Positions 14,091 to 23,407 are shown, numbered from the stretch's first letter. The stretch: DNA of 45,604 nucleotides from an uncultured Clostridia bacterium (GCA_944376335.1 CALWCH010000014.1:1-45604), one strand, 5' to 3'. Translations and numbers: made by a program. Notes: a model not told the origin generated them from the sequence alone.

Positions 14091-16403
14091 ATGACCATCC
14101 AAGGAGCAAAACTCAAACCGCTTGACCTTCCAAACGTGCGCATCGAGGACGAATACCTTCTCAACGCCATCGAAAGGGAACGGGCTTACCTTGCCTCTCT
14201 CGATGAGGGCAGGCTGCTTGCGGGCTTTTACGAGAACGCCGGCATCAAAACGCCCTTCGTTCGCTACGGCGGGTGGGAGAGCGGGCTCATCGGCGGGCAT
14301 ACTTTGGGGCACTATCTCACCGCCATCGCGCAGATGAGCGCCCAGCCCTCCATCTCCGAAGCGCAGCGGGATTTCTTCAAAGACCGCTGCGAGCGCATGG
14401 TAAGCGCCCTCTCCGAATGTCAGACCGCCGCAAATTCAGGGCTCTTATGGGGCGCGCCCCTCATCCAAGGGGGTCCAGAGGCGCAGTTCGACAACGTGGA
14501 AAAGGGCAAGCTCAACATCCTCTCCGAGGCTTGGGTGCCGTGGTACACGCTTCACAAGATTTTACAGGGCATCATCGACGTCTACCGCTTCACGGGGTTT
14601 GAGCCCGCCCTCTCCGCCGCCAAACGCCTCGGCGATTGGGTATTCTCGCGCGTCTCAAAGTGGGATACTGCCATGCAGGAGAAGGTGCTCTCCGTCGAAT
14701 ACGGCGGCATGAACGACTGTCTCTATGACCTCTATGCACTCACGGGGGAGGAAAGTTACGCCGTCGCCGCCCACAAATTCGACGAAGAACCGCTCTTTTC
14801 GCGCATCTTGAGCGGAGAAAAGGACGTTTTAAAGGGCAAACATGCCAACACGCAGATCCCCAAAATTTTGGGCGCGCTCAACCGCTATTTTACGGTGCAC
14901 GGCAAAATGATTGCGGGCGAGAGGGTGAACGCGGCCCGCTATTTAAGCGTCGCCGAAGCCTTCTTCCGCATGGTCCTGGAGCGCCACACCTATGTGACGG
15001 GCGGCAATTCGGAGTGGGAGCACTTCGGGGCAGACTACGCCCTCGACGCCCGCCGCACCAACTGCAACTGCGAGACGTGCAACGCCTACAATATGTTAAA
15101 GCTCGCGCGCGGGCTGTTCTCAGTCACGGGCAGCGATTACTACACCGACTACTATAACAACGCCTTTACGAACTCCATTCTCCCTTCCCAGAACCCCGAG
15201 ACGGGCATGACGACCTACTTCCAGCCCATGGCGAGCGGGTACTTCAAAGTGTTCTCCCGCCCGTACGACAAATTCTGGTGCTGCACGGGGAGCGGCATGG
15301 AAAACTTCTCGAAATTAGGCGACTCCGTCGCCTACACGGACGGCGAGCGGCTGTATCTTGAGCAATACCTCTCTTCGCACATCGTTTGGGGAGAGAGAGA
15401 ACTTGCACTCTCCTGCAATTTCCCGCTCTCGGATACGGCTGAGATCAGGGCGATCCGCGGCGAAATTTCCCTCGCGCTTCTCATTCCCGATTGGGCAGAC
15501 GGCGAAATGCAGCTTTCCGTCGGCGGCAGGAAGCTTCCGCCCGTCGAATGTGACGATCACATCCTCGTGACGCTCAAGGAGGGGGAGACGCTCACCTTCC
15601 GCATCCCGCTCACCGTCACCATGCACGGCCTGCCCGACGGCAAGGACGCCTTCGCCTTCCGCTACGGCGGCGCGGTCTTGAGCGCCGATTTGGGCAAAGA
15701 GGACATGCAGGAGAAGGAGACGGGCGTCGACGTCACCATTCCCGCCCGCAAAGTGCTTGCAAGCGAGCGCATCTACTTCCCGTCCCTCTATAAACTCTTC
15801 GAGCGTCCGCAGGACTTTCTGGTGCGTGAGGGCGACACCTTCACTTTGAAGGGCGGAGACCGCAAATACACCTTCGGTCTCCACTACAAGCGCTATCAAG
15901 AGCGCTACGGCATCTACTTCCGCTTCCGCGAGGGCGAGCGCGAGGAGGAGGGCGAGACGCGCACCCCGCTCGACACCGTCCAGCCCGGCTACGGCCAGTA
16001 CGAGACGGACGAGCTGCACGCCCTAAAAGAAAAGGACACGGTGAGCATCACCTCGGACGGCACTTCCCGCTATGCACTTGCGGGCGGGTACTTTGCGTAC
16101 GACTTCCTCGTCGACCCCGAAAAGACCAATTCACTCTCTGTGGAACTTTTGGCCGCCGACAACGGCAAGCCGCTCACCATCTTCGTCGAGGGCGAAAAAC
16201 TCTATCAAAACGATTTCCTTCGCTACACCGAGGGAGAGGAGAGCTACCGCATCGAGCTTGAAATTCCTCGGGATCTTGTCGCCCGCGCCCGCAAGAAGCG
16301 CGTGAAGGGGAAGGAAGTCACCGTCCTCTCCGTGCGTTTTGAGGGCTCTAAGGAAAAGGAGAGCGCCCGCGTCTGCGAGTTTATTTACATCTTTACAAAG
16401 TAA
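14091..16403 (+). CDS. Glycoside hydrolase family 127 (beta-L-arabinofuranosidase type)
   Basis: This 770-residue protein has an (alpha/alpha)6-barrel N-terminal domain with HTLGHYL near 70-76 and WVPWYTLHKI near 148-157. The family's zinc-cysteine active site is present: E328 and C330 in NCETCNAYNML, and the C397-C398 pair in FWCCTGSG. In characterised GH127 enzymes one of these cysteines is the nucleophile and the glutamate the acid/base. Beta-sandwich domains follow, with a C-terminal module from about 640. No signal peptide is present, so it would act on imported oligosaccharides. AGGGGGA precedes the ATG. The sugar specificity is inferred from the family. Confidence 0.92.
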   Translation: MTIQGAKLKPLDLPNVRIEDEYLLNAIERERAYLASLDEGRLLAGFYENAGIKTPFVRYGGWESGLIGGHTLGHYLTAIAQMSAQPSISEAQRDFFKDRCERMVSALSECQTAANSGLLWGAPLIQGGPEAQFDNVEKGKLNILSEAWVPWYTLHKILQGIIDVYRFTGFEPALSAAKRLGDWVFSRVSKWDTAMQEKVLSVEYGGMNDCLYDLYALTGEESYAVAAHKFDEEPLFSRILSGEKDVLKGKHANTQIPKILGALNRYFTVHGKMIAGERVNAARYLSVAEAFFRMVLERHTYVTGGNSEWEHFGADYALDARRTNCNCETCNAYNMLKLARGLFSVTGSDYYTDYYNNAFTNSILPSQNPETGMTTYFQPMASGYFKVFSRPYDKFWCCTGSGMENFSKLGDSVAYTDGERLYLEQYLSSHIVWGERELALSCNFPLSDTAEIRAIRGEISLALLIPDWADGEMQLSVGGRKLPPVECDDHILVTLKEGETLTFRIPLTVTMHGLPDGKDAFAFRYGGAVLSADLGKEDMQEKETGVDVTIPARKVLASERIYFPSLYKLFERPQDFLVREGDTFTLKGGDRKYTFGLHYKRYQERYGIYFRFREGEREEEGETRTPLDTVQPGYGQYETDELHALKEKDTVSITSDGTSRYALAGGYFAYDFLVDPEKTNSLSVELLAADNGKPLTIFVEGEKLYQNDFLRYTEGEESYRIELEIPRDLVARARKKRVKGKEVTVLSVRFEGSKEKESARVCEFIYIFTK

Positions 16404-16412
16404 AATACCCCC

Positions 16413-16441
16413 TTGACAGAAGGGGAAAATGCTGTTATACT
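16413..16441 (+). promoter_or_regulatory. Sigma-A promoter for rubrerythrin
   Basis: Consensus TTGACA (16413-16418), a 17-base spacer, then TATACT (16436-16441). This is one of the strongest promoters in the window. Confidence 0.92.
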
Positions 16442-16503
16442 GATGGCGAAGCGGCAGGCGACGCTACTTTTCGCAAATCATGAGCCGCAAAAAAGGAGAT
16501 AAC

Positions 16504-17046
16504 ATGGAACAGAACAAGTATGCGGGCACGCAGACCGAGAAAAATCTCGAGGCGGCTTTTGCGGGCGAATCGCAGGCAAGAAACAAGTACACCTATTTCG
16601 CATCCGTCGCCAAGAAGGAAGGGTACGAGCAAATTTCCGCACTCTTTCTGAAAACTGCCGACAACGAGAAAGAGCACGCCAAGATGTGGTTTAAAGAGCT
16701 CAAAGGCATCGGCAATACCGCCGAGAACCTTGCCGCTGCCGCCGCGGGCGAAAACTACGAGTGGACGGACATGTACGAGGGCTTTGCCAAGACGGCAGAA
16801 GAGGAAGGCTTCCCCGAGCTCGCCGCCAAGTTCCGCCTCGTCGCCGCCATCGAAAAGCACCACGAGGAACGCTACCGCGCCCTTCTCCACAATGTGGAGA
16901 CCGCGGAAGTATTCAAGAAGAGCTCCGTCAAAGTCTGGGAGTGCCGCAACTGCGGGCACATCGTCGTGGGCGAAAAGGCGCCCGAAATTTGCCCGACCTG
17001 CGCCCACCCGCAGAGCTATTTCGAGATCCACGCCGAAAACTATTGA
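16504..17046 (+). CDS. rbr: Rubrerythrin
   Basis: This 180-residue non-haem iron protein reduces hydrogen peroxide in anaerobes. A ferritin-like four-helix domain carries the di-iron ligands (glutamates in E-x-QARNKY near 22-29, E-KEHAKMW near 55-62, E-GFPELA and E-KHHEERY near 117-123). A C-terminal rubredoxin-like domain holds one iron by C147-x2-C150 and C163-x2-C166. I chose the ATG at 16504 because AAAGGAG lies 7 bases upstream; an earlier in-frame ATG at 16480 has no such site. It is monocistronic and strongly expressed by its promoter. Confidence 0.97.
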   Translation: MEQNKYAGTQTEKNLEAAFAGESQARNKYTYFASVAKKEGYEQISALFLKTADNEKEHAKMWFKELKGIGNTAENLAAAAAGENYEWTDMYEGFAKTAEEEGFPELAAKFRLVAAIEKHHEERYRALLHNVETAEVFKKSSVKVWECRNCGHIVVGEKAPEICPTCAHPQSYFEIHAENY

Positions 17047-17061
17047 GCTACCATAAACAGC

Positions 17062-17088
17062 AAAAGGCCCGCACGCTGCGGGCCTTCT
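17062..17088. terminator. Bidirectional terminator between rubrerythrin and aroA
   Basis: GGCCCGCA-CGC-TGCGGGCC is followed by TTCTT on the plus strand and by TTTTG on the minus strand. It serves both converging genes. Confidence 0.85.
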
Positions 17089-17098
17089 TCATGCACAT

Positions 17099-18358
17099 TC
17101 AGATGCGGGAGAGCAGTTCAAAATACCCCTCAAAGGTCTTTTTGGTGCAGTCGGGTTCGTCGATGATAACATTTCCCGTCTTGAGCCCGACGAGGGAGAA
17201 CGCCATCGCCACGCGGTGATCGGAAAACGTCCTCACCGTGCCGCCCTTCACGGGCGCGGGGATGATGGTAAGTTCGCCGTCCTCGTAAGCAGCCGGCACG
17301 CCGAGCGCCGTCAGATTTTCCACGATGGCATTCACGCGGTCGCACTCCTGCGCGCGGATGTGTTCAAGTCCCGTCAGACGGGAGGGGGTACGCGCAAAGG
17401 GCGCGAGCGCCGCCACCGTGAGTGCCTGGTCGGAAAAGTCCTGCAAATTCTCTTTAAACCCGTCAAAGCCGTCAACTTGCGTGCCGTCTGCAAGGAGGCC
17501 GTCCTCCGTCTCCGAGAATGTGACGCCCCGCCGCTCCAAAAGCCGCAAAAACGCCGTGTCTCCCTGCAGGCTGTCTCTCTTCACACCCCTCACGCACACG
17601 CGCACGGAAAAGAGCAGGGCAAGCGCATAGAGATAGCACGCCCCCGAAAGGTCGGGCTCTACCCGATACACGGCGGGCGCAGCGGAGGGGGGATAGACGG
17701 TGATGCGGTCTCTCTCGTGCTCCGTCCTCGCGCCGAAGGCACAAAGCATTTTCTCCGACATCTTCAAATAGCTGCTTCTCGTCCTGCCGCCCGAAAGCAC
17801 AACGGTAAAGGGGCGGGGGTGGATGGTCGCCGCCATCATCAGCCCGCTCGCAAACTGCGTACTCTTTTGCGTGTCGATCTCCGCCTCGTCCGCCGTGATG
17901 CCCGAGGATACGAGCCGGAAGGGGAAGTGCCCCCGTTCTCCCGCATACTCTATCTTAACGCCGAGGCGCTCGAGCTCAAAGAGCACATCCATCGGCCGCC
18001 GCCTCATCTGTTCCGAGCTGTCCAGATAATAGTCGCCCCCCGCAAAGGCGAGGGCAACGGGCAAAAAGCGCGCCGCCGTGCCCGCGCTCATCACGTTGAG
18101 GGAGGTCCTTCTGTTGGGGAAATTCCCGCCGCACCCCTCGATAAGAAGCCCGTCCTTCGTCTCGGAAACGGGTACGCCGAGGCTCTTTAAGCAGGAGAGG
18201 AAGGCACGCGTGTCCTCCGAGAGCCCGCCGAAGGTGAGTTCCACGCGCCCCTTTGCGAGCGCGGAAAGCAGCAGCGCGCGGTTTAAAATGCTCTTGGAGG
18301 CAGGAACGTCCGCCGTCACGTCATGGGGAACAAACTCATTTACAAGCAAGTCTTTCAT
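17099..18358 (-). CDS. aroA: EPSP synthase (3-phosphoshikimate 1-carboxyvinyltransferase)
   Basis: This 419-residue enzyme joins shikimate 3-phosphate and phosphoenolpyruvate in the pathway to chorismate. Key stretches are PASKSILNRAL near 18-28 (substrate lysine and serine), MSAGTAARFL near 88-97 (the segment affecting glyphosate binding), DSSEQMRRRPM near 107-117, KSTQFASGLM, and the C-terminal EC-DRV-AI and DHRVAMAFS motifs. I chose the ATG at 18358. The frame is open 12 codons upstream but the promoter occupies that stretch, and there is no ribosome site. The predicted message is leaderless. The divergent operon carries tyrA, so two aromatic pathway genes share the region. Confidence 0.96.
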   Translation of the reverse strand: MKDLLVNEFVPHDVTADVPASKSILNRALLLSALAKGRVELTFGGLSEDTRAFLSCLKSLGVPVSETKDGLLIEGCGGNFPNRRTSLNVMSAGTAARFLPVALAFAGGDYYLDSSEQMRRRPMDVLFELERLGVKIEYAGERGHFPFRLVSSGITADEAEIDTQKSTQFASGLMMAATIHPRPFTVVLSGGRTRSSYLKMSEKMLCAFGARTEHERDRITVYPPSAAPAVYRVEPDLSGACYLYALALLFSVRVCVRGVKRDSLQGDTAFLRLLERRGVTFSETEDGLLADGTQVDGFDGFKENLQDFSDQALTVAALAPFARTPSRLTGLEHIRAQECDRVNAIVENLTALGVPAAYEDGELTIIPAPVKGGTVRTFSDHRVAMAFSLVGLKTGNVIIDEPDCTKKTFEGYFELLSRI

Positions 18359-18364
18359 GCCCCA

Positions 18365-18394
18365 AGTATAGCACAAAGCGCGGGAAAACGTCAA
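18365..18394 (-). promoter_or_regulatory. Promoter of aroA, leaderless geometry
   Basis: On the minus strand TTGACG (18389-18394), an 18-base spacer, then TATACT (18365-18370), which ends 6 bases before the aroA ATG. Confidence 0.8.
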
Positions 18395-18413
18395 GGGAAG
18401 CCCCGCCGAAAAG

Positions 18414-18442
18414 TTGTCAAGCTCTCAAGTTCGTGGTATAAT
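18414..18442 (+). promoter_or_regulatory. Promoter of the YgjP-like gene, leaderless geometry
   Basis: TTGTCA (18414-18419), a 17-base spacer, then TATAAT (18437-18442), which ends 6 bases before the ATG at 18449. Confidence 0.85.
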
Positions 18443-18448
18443 AGAGAT

Positions 18449-19087
18449 ATGCAAGCGTTCGCATACAAGATAAAGCGCAGCCGAAGAAAGACGCTGTCTC
18501 TCTCCATCGAGCGGGACGGCTCTGTCCTCGTGCGCGCGCCGCTCACCGCGAACGACAGAACGATACAGGACTTCGTCGCCCGTCACAGGGCGTGGGCAGA
18601 GCAAAAACTTCAAAATTTCCATCCCGTCACGCTCGATTTGTCGGACAGCGCCGAGCTCTTCCTCTTCGGCACGCCCTATCTCATCCGAACGGGCAGGGCG
18701 CGCATTGCGGGGGATACCCTCTATCTTCCCGAAGAGGGGCGGGAGGGGGCACTCAAACGGCTCTTAATTCGCTTTGTAAAGGAAGTCATGGAAGTATTCA
18801 CTTCCCGCCTTGCAAGAAGCTATGACTTTGCCTATTCCTCGGTCGCCGTCTCGTCGGCGCGGGGGAGATGGGGCTCCTGCAGCAGGGAGAAGGTCATCCG
18901 CTACTCCTTCCGCATCGCCTTTCTGCCGACGCGGCTCGTCGAATACATCGCCGTGCACGAACTTTGCCACACCGTCTGCTTCGACCACAGCCCCGCCTTC
19001 TGGGCGCAGGTCAAAAGCATCCTTCCCGACTTTAAGGAGCGGAAAAAGGAGCTCAAAGAGAAAAGCGGCATCATGAACGTACTTTAA
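18449..19087 (+). CDS. YgjP-like (DUF45) zinc metalloprotease-fold protein
   Basis: This 212-residue protein of the YgjP/WLM type has RWGSCS at 140-145 and the zinc motif HELCH at 170-174, with the third ligand H180 in CFDHSPAFW. The N-terminal half is a beta-rich region. The family resembles M48 and SprT-like metalloproteases; the physiological role is poorly known. The ATG at 18449 lies 6 bases after a TATAAT box and has no Shine-Dalgarno site, so the message is probably leaderless. The frame is open further upstream but that would read through the promoter. tyrA follows 7 bases after the stop. Confidence 0.88.
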   Translation: MQAFAYKIKRSRRKTLSLSIERDGSVLVRAPLTANDRTIQDFVARHRAWAEQKLQNFHPVTLDLSDSAELFLFGTPYLIRTGRARIAGDTLYLPEEGREGALKRLLIRFVKEVMEVFTSRLARSYDFAYSSVAVSSARGRWGSCSREKVIRYSFRIAFLPTRLVEYIAVHELCHTVCFDHSPAFWAQVKSILPDFKERKKELKEKSGIMNVL

Positions 19088-19094
19088 GAATGTT

Positions 19095-19913
19095 ATGAAA
19101 ATCATCATCTACGGATTGGGCATCATCGGCGCGTCACTTGCGGCGGCGCTCAAACGGGCGGGGCACACCGTCCTCGGCAAGAACCGCAGCCGCGGACCCG
19201 TTGAATACGCCCTCGAACACCACATGATCGACGGTGAGGCCGCCTCTTACGAAGGGGCCGACGTCGTCTTTCTCTGTCTTCCCCCGGACGCAACGATGCA
19301 AGAGCTCAACGAAGACGCTTTTCCTTCGGGCTGCATCGTCTCCGACATCTGCGGCGTCAAGGAAGTCATCGAAAAAGCCGTCTATGAAAAGCCGCGCAAT
19401 TACCGCTACGTCGGCACGCACCCCATGGCGGGCAAGGAGACGAGCGGCATCCTCTCGGCTTCCGAGGACCTCTACCGCGGCAAAAACCTTGTCATCACCG
19501 TAAACGAATATACCGACCCCGCCGCCCTCGACACCATCCGCTCGCTCGCACAGGACGCAGGCTTCGGGCGCATCATGGAGTGCTCCGCGCGCGAGCACGA
19601 CGCAAAAATAGCCCTCACCTCGCAGCTTGCGCACATCGTCTCCAACGCCTACGGCAAGAGCCCGCTCTGTTCTTTCGTCTCGGGCTTTACGGGCGGCAGC
19701 TTTCAGGACATGACCCGCGTGGGCGGCGTGGACGAAAACCTCTGGTGCGACCTCTATTTCTACGCCCGCGATCCGCTCCTTCAGGAGCTCTCGGGGCTCA
19801 TCGAACGGCTCAAGGAGTTCGAGCAGGCCCTCAAAACCGAGGACAGAGAGGGGATGCGCGCCCTTTTAAGGGAGGGCAGGCTCGCCCATGATCGGTTTTT
19901 CAGTGAAAAATGA
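19095..19913 (+). CDS. tyrA: Prephenate dehydrogenase
   Basis: This 272-residue enzyme oxidises and decarboxylates prephenate to 4-hydroxyphenylpyruvate for tyrosine synthesis. GLGIIGAS at 7-14 is the NAD loop, followed by FLCLPP, SDICGVK, the conserved THPMAGKE (about 107-114), and SQLAHIVSNA plus SGFTGGSFQDMTRVG in the helical C-terminal domain. It has no ACT domain, unlike many Bacillus TyrA proteins, so tyrosine feedback may be weaker or arise elsewhere. There is no clear ribosome site; translation may depend on the upstream gene. Confidence 0.93.
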   Translation: MKIIIYGLGIIGASLAAALKRAGHTVLGKNRSRGPVEYALEHHMIDGEAASYEGADVVFLCLPPDATMQELNEDAFPSGCIVSDICGVKEVIEKAVYEKPRNYRYVGTHPMAGKETSGILSASEDLYRGKNLVITVNEYTDPAALDTIRSLAQDAGFGRIMECSAREHDAKIALTSQLAHIVSNAYGKSPLCSFVSGFTGGSFQDMTRVGGVDENLWCDLYFYARDPLLQELSGLIERLKEFEQALKTEDREGMRALLREGRLAHDRFFSEK

Positions 19914-19932
19914 GAAATTTGTTACAAACCTA

Positions 19933-19961
19933 TTTACAAACGCACAAAAATCATTTATAAT
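19933..19961 (+). promoter_or_regulatory. Sigma-A promoter for the rho operon
   Basis: TTTACA (19933-19938), a 17-base spacer, then TATAAT (19956-19961). It drives six overlapping genes with a leader of only about 12 bases containing GAGGAA. Confidence 0.82.
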
Positions 19962-19979
19962 GGTGAGGAACGGACCATC

Positions 19980-20360
19980 GTGGAAGATCGTACGATCGAG
20001 ATCAGGACACACACGAAGGGAAAGGTCTCTTTTTTCCGCGCCCGCGGCACAGTTGAGCGGACAGAGCGCGGCTTCGAAGTCAGATATCCTCAGGAGGACG
20101 AGGACGTCGTTCTCATCCTTCACAAGGACTGGCTTTCGATGGAGCGGAAGAGCCTTTCCATGCGCTTTCAGCGGGGCGAAGAGGGGGCAGCCAAGCTGCG
20201 CCTGGGCGAACAAGAGGGGAGTCTCCCCTTAAAGACGCGTTACTACGCCCTCGCAGAGAGAGAAGGTGAACTGTTTGCGGCCGTGCGGTATGAGCTGGGG
20301 GAACCCGCTCAAAAAATGATCGTCAATATCCGCATTTGTCCGTGTTCGGAGGAGAAATGA
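19980..20360 (+). CDS. DUF1934 (YwiB-like) beta-barrel protein, GTG start
   Basis: This is a 126-residue protein of alternating strands (EIRTHTKGKVSFFRARG, ERTERGFEVRYP, MRFQRGEEG, YYALAEREGELFAAVRYELG). It matches the DUF1934/YwiB family, which is lipocalin-like and often found next to argS or rho-type genes in Firmicutes. The molecular role is unknown. The GTG at 19980 follows GAGGAA by 10 bases and lies 18 bases after the -10 box. It overlaps the next gene by ATGA. Confidence 0.82.
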   Translation: MEDRTIEIRTHTKGKVSFFRARGTVERTERGFEVRYPQEDEDVVLILHKDWLSMERKSLSMRFQRGEEGAAKLRLGEQEGSLPLKTRYYALAEREGELFAAVRYELGEPAQKMIVNIRICPCSEEK

Positions 20361-21022
20361 AAATACGATATTTGGGACATTCCTGCTTTTTGCTGACGGA
20401 GAGTACCGGCACGCGCATTCTGACCGACCCGTATGGCGACGTCGGCTTCAAGATGCCCCGTGTGGAGGCGGACGTCGTCAGCGTCAGCCACGGCCACTAC
20501 GACCATAACAACGTCAAAAGTGTGGGCGGGAACCCCATCGTGCTGGACAAAGAGGGCCAGTACGAAGTCGGCGGCGTGGAGATCATCGCCGTCAAGAGCT
20601 ATCACGACAACGCCAACGGCGAGGAGCGCGGCGAGAACCTCATCTTCAAGTTCCGCCTCGACGGCATCGAGGTCTGCCACATGGGCGATCTCGGGGAAGA
20701 GTGCACCTCCTCGCTCATCGAACTGCTTCTTCCCGTGCACGTCCTGCTCATTCCCGTCGGCGGCAAATACACCATCGATGCGGAGCAGGCCAAGGAATAT
20801 GTCGACCGCATCATGCCGTCCATCGTCATCCCCATGCACTATAAGTCCAAGGGGCTCACGCTGGACATCGACAAGCCGGACGACTTCCTCTCGGAATTTG
20901 AGGAGGAGGACGTCGAAGAGCTCGAAGAGAGCGAGATCGAGCTCACGCGCGACGACATCGACGAGGAGACGACCAAGATCATCCTGATGGAGCGCTATAA
21001 GCATGGCAGAAAGGACGCTTGA
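20357..21022 (+). CDS. MBL-fold metal-dependent hydrolase (UlaG-like)
   Basis: This 221-residue metallo-beta-lactamase-fold protein has YLGHSCFLL at 5-13 and the metal motif SHGHYDHNN near 44-52 (H-x-H-x-D-H). Further down are HMGDLGE and IPMHYKS, in which the late histidine is another ligand. This matches the L-ascorbate-6-phosphate lactonase-like group of unknown substrate. A strongly acidic stretch (about 177-210) near the C-terminus is unusual. GGAGG precedes the ATG, which overlaps the DUF1934 stop. Its last 20 bases overlap the start of rho. Confidence 0.88.
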   Translation: MKIRYLGHSCFLLTESTGTRILTDPYGDVGFKMPRVEADVVSVSHGHYDHNNVKSVGGNPIVLDKEGQYEVGGVEIIAVKSYHDNANGEERGENLIFKFRLDGIEVCHMGDLGEECTSSLIELLLPVHVLLIPVGGKYTIDAEQAKEYVDRIMPSIVIPMHYKSKGLTLDIDKPDDFLSEFEEEDVEELEESEIELTRDDIDEETTKIILMERYKHGRKDA

Positions 21023-22463
21023 AGAGGACTTTCGCGAATATCTTGAAACGCTTCCCATTCAGACGCTTCGCATCTTGGGGCGCAAATTCGGCAGTTTAGC
21101 CGAAAGCCGCAAGACCAAGCGCGAATGTATCGAGGGCATCCTCGATATTCTGATGCGAAGAACAGAGCCTGCGCCCGTCTCGAAAAAGGGCGCCCCCGTC
21201 AAGCAAAATTATCTCGACCCATCCATTATTGCCCGCCTCGAACAGATCCGTCTTGCGTGGGAGAGGGAGGAATGGAAGTCCACCCCCCTCAATACCCTTA
21301 CCGTTCATTCCCCGTACCAGCCCAAGAGCTTCTTCGATCAGACCGTTCACAAGGGCATCTTGGAGCTCACGCCGGGCGGGTACGGGTTTTTGCGCGCAAA
21401 AAACTGTCAGCCATCGGACGAGGACATCTTTGTCGCGGCGCCCTTCCTGCAGTCACTCAACCTGCGCGAGGGCGATGTCGTATGCTGTACTGCGCGCGAC
21501 CGCATCGAAAACGAACCGCTCGCCTTCGGGCAGCTTCTAAGCGTCAACACCGTTCCCTACAGCGACCGGAAACCGCGTCCGGAGTTTGAAAAACTCACGC
21601 CGTGCTATCCCGAGAGGCGCATCCCGCTCTCCGAACGGAAGGGGGAGCTTTCGCTGCGGCTCATCGATGCGTTTATACCCATCGGCATGGGGCAGAGGGC
21701 ACTCATCCTTTCCCCTCCCAAGTCAGGCAAGACGACACTCTTGAAAGAGTTGGCAGTCTCTCTCGAGCGCATGCAGCCCGACGTGCACCTCATCGCGCTG
21801 CTCATCGATGAGCGGCCGGAGGAAGTCACGGAATTCAGGCGCGCCCTTTCCGATGCCGAGGTGGTCTCTACCACCTTTGACGAGGATGCCATCCACCATG
21901 TCCGCGCGGCAAAGCTCTGCATCGCTCACGCCAAGCGGTTTGCCGAACACGGCAGAAACGTCGTCCTCTTGCTCGATTCCCTCAACCGCCTCACCCGCGC
22001 CTATGCGCAGGTGACGGAACCTTCGGGGAAGACGCTTTCGGGCGGGTTGGACACGGCAGCATTTCAAGAGGCAAAGCGCTTCTTCGGTGCGGCGAGGAAT
22101 ACCGTCGAAGCGGGCAGCATCACCATCATCGCAAGTCTCTGTGTCGATACGGGCAGCCGCACGGACGACGCCATCTGCGAGGAATTCAAGGGCACGGGCA
22201 ATTCCGAGATCGTGCTCTCCCGCACACTTGCAAAAAAACACTGCTTCCCCGCCATCGATCTCAAAAGTTCGGGCACGCGCAGGGAGGAACTGCTCCTTCC
22301 CGAGGAAGAACTTTCCCTTGTGCAGACATTCCGCGAACGGCACGCCGCAGAGGATACGGGCGCCGTCCTCACCCTCATGAAGAAGACGAAGGACAACCGC
22401 GAATTCTTCTCGAAACTCAAAGATAACTTGCAGAGCGCAAGAAAGACAAAGGAGACAAAATGA
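21003..22463 (+). CDS. rho: Transcription termination factor Rho
   Basis: This 486-residue hexameric RNA helicase ends untranslated transcripts. The N-terminal helical domain (1-52) is followed by a charged linker and an OB-fold RNA-binding domain (about 115-185, G-LELTPGGYGFLR). The ATPase domain has Walker A SPPKSGKTTL at 237-246, LIDERPEEVTE, the Q-loop and R-loop regions, and LLLDSLNRLTRAYA as Walker B. The linker (55-110) is longer than in compact Rho proteins. It overlaps both neighbours, so rho expression is tied to an operon that includes ApbE and a membrane NusG-domain protein. Confidence 0.97.
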   Translation: MAERTLEEDFREYLETLPIQTLRILGRKFGSLAESRKTKRECIEGILDILMRRTEPAPVSKKGAPVKQNYLDPSIIARLEQIRLAWEREEWKSTPLNTLTVHSPYQPKSFFDQTVHKGILELTPGGYGFLRAKNCQPSDEDIFVAAPFLQSLNLREGDVVCCTARDRIENEPLAFGQLLSVNTVPYSDRKPRPEFEKLTPCYPERRIPLSERKGELSLRLIDAFIPIGMGQRALILSPPKSGKTTLLKELAVSLERMQPDVHLIALLIDERPEEVTEFRRALSDAEVVSTTFDEDAIHHVRAAKLCIAHAKRFAEHGRNVVLLLDSLNRLTRAYAQVTEPSGKTLSGGLDTAAFQEAKRFFGAARNTVEAGSITIIASLCVDTGSRTDDAICEEFKGTGNSEIVLSRTLAKKHCFPAIDLKSSGTRREELLLPEEELSLVQTFRERHAAEDTGAVLTLMKKTKDNREFFSKLKDNLQSARKTKETK

Positions 22464-23407
22464 TCATCGGTATCGATTTGGGCGGCATGTCCGCCAAGGG
22501 AGCCATCCTTCAGGACGCAAAACTTCTCGGCAAAACGCGCGTCAAGACTTCTGCCGATCAGTCAGCCGAAGATACGGCATACGAGCTTGCACGCCTTGCA
22601 ATGCAGGTCGCCGAAAATGCGGGCGTCGACTTTTCCAAAGTGAACGCCATCGGCATCGGCTCACCCGGCGTCATCGACAGCAAACAGGGTACCGTCGTCA
22701 ATTGGACCAACTTCCATTGGAAGGATGTGCCCCTCGCCTCCATCATCCGCGAGCGGACGGGCAAGCAGGTTTTTGTCACCAACGACGCCAACGCTGCCGC
22801 CCTCGGCGAAGCCAAGTACGGCGCCGGCAAGGACTTTCGGGACAGCATCCTCATCACGCTCGGCACGGGCGTGGGGGGCGGCATCATCCTCGGCGGCAAG
22901 CTCTTCGAGGGCTACAAGAGCGCGGGCGCGGAGATCGGTCACATGGTCACCCGTCAGAACGGCAAGCTCTGCTCCTGCGGCAGAAGGGGGTGCTTTGAAG
23001 TGTACGCCTCGGCGCGCGCCCTCATCGGCCTCACCCGCGATGCGATGCAGTCCGAGCTCACGAGCAAGATGTGGGACTTTGCAAAGTCGCTCGACGACGT
23101 AGACGGCAGAACGGTGTTCGAGGCGCTCCGCGCGGGCGACGAGACCGCCGAAAAGGTGCTCAAAGAATACGTTTCCAACCTCGGCGAGGGCATTTTGAAC
23201 CTCGCTGCCGTCCTCCGTCCGCAGGCGTTCATCTTGGGCGGCGGCATCTCGGCAGAGAAGGATACCCTCTTAAAGCCCCTCCGCGAATACGTCTATCCCC
23301 GACTCTACGTCTCGGAGACCTACGCGCCCCTCGAACTCCGCTGTGCGGAACTCGGCAACGACGCAGGGCTCTACGGTGCGGCGCAATACGCTTACGACTG
23401 CCTCTGA
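22460..23407 (+). CDS. glcK: ROK-family glucokinase
   Basis: This 315-residue sugar kinase has the ATP loop DLGGMSAKG at 5-13, the sugar site TNDANAAALGEAKYG near 108-122, GTGVGGGII, and the ROK zinc motif GHM followed by C-x-C-x2-x-x-C (CSCGRRGC) and FE. The most likely reaction is glucose to glucose 6-phosphate; N-acetylglucosamine or mannose remain possible. Its ATG overlaps the rho stop (ATGA). Confidence 0.9.
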   Translation: MIIGIDLGGMSAKGAILQDAKLLGKTRVKTSADQSAEDTAYELARLAMQVAENAGVDFSKVNAIGIGSPGVIDSKQGTVVNWTNFHWKDVPLASIIRERTGKQVFVTNDANAAALGEAKYGAGKDFRDSILITLGTGVGGGIILGGKLFEGYKSAGAEIGHMVTRQNGKLCSCGRRGCFEVYASARALIGLTRDAMQSELTSKMWDFAKSLDDVDGRTVFEALRAGDETAEKVLKEYVSNLGEGILNLAAVLRPQAFILGGGISAEKDTLLKPLREYVYPRLYVSETYAPLELRCAELGNDAGLYGAAQYAYDCL

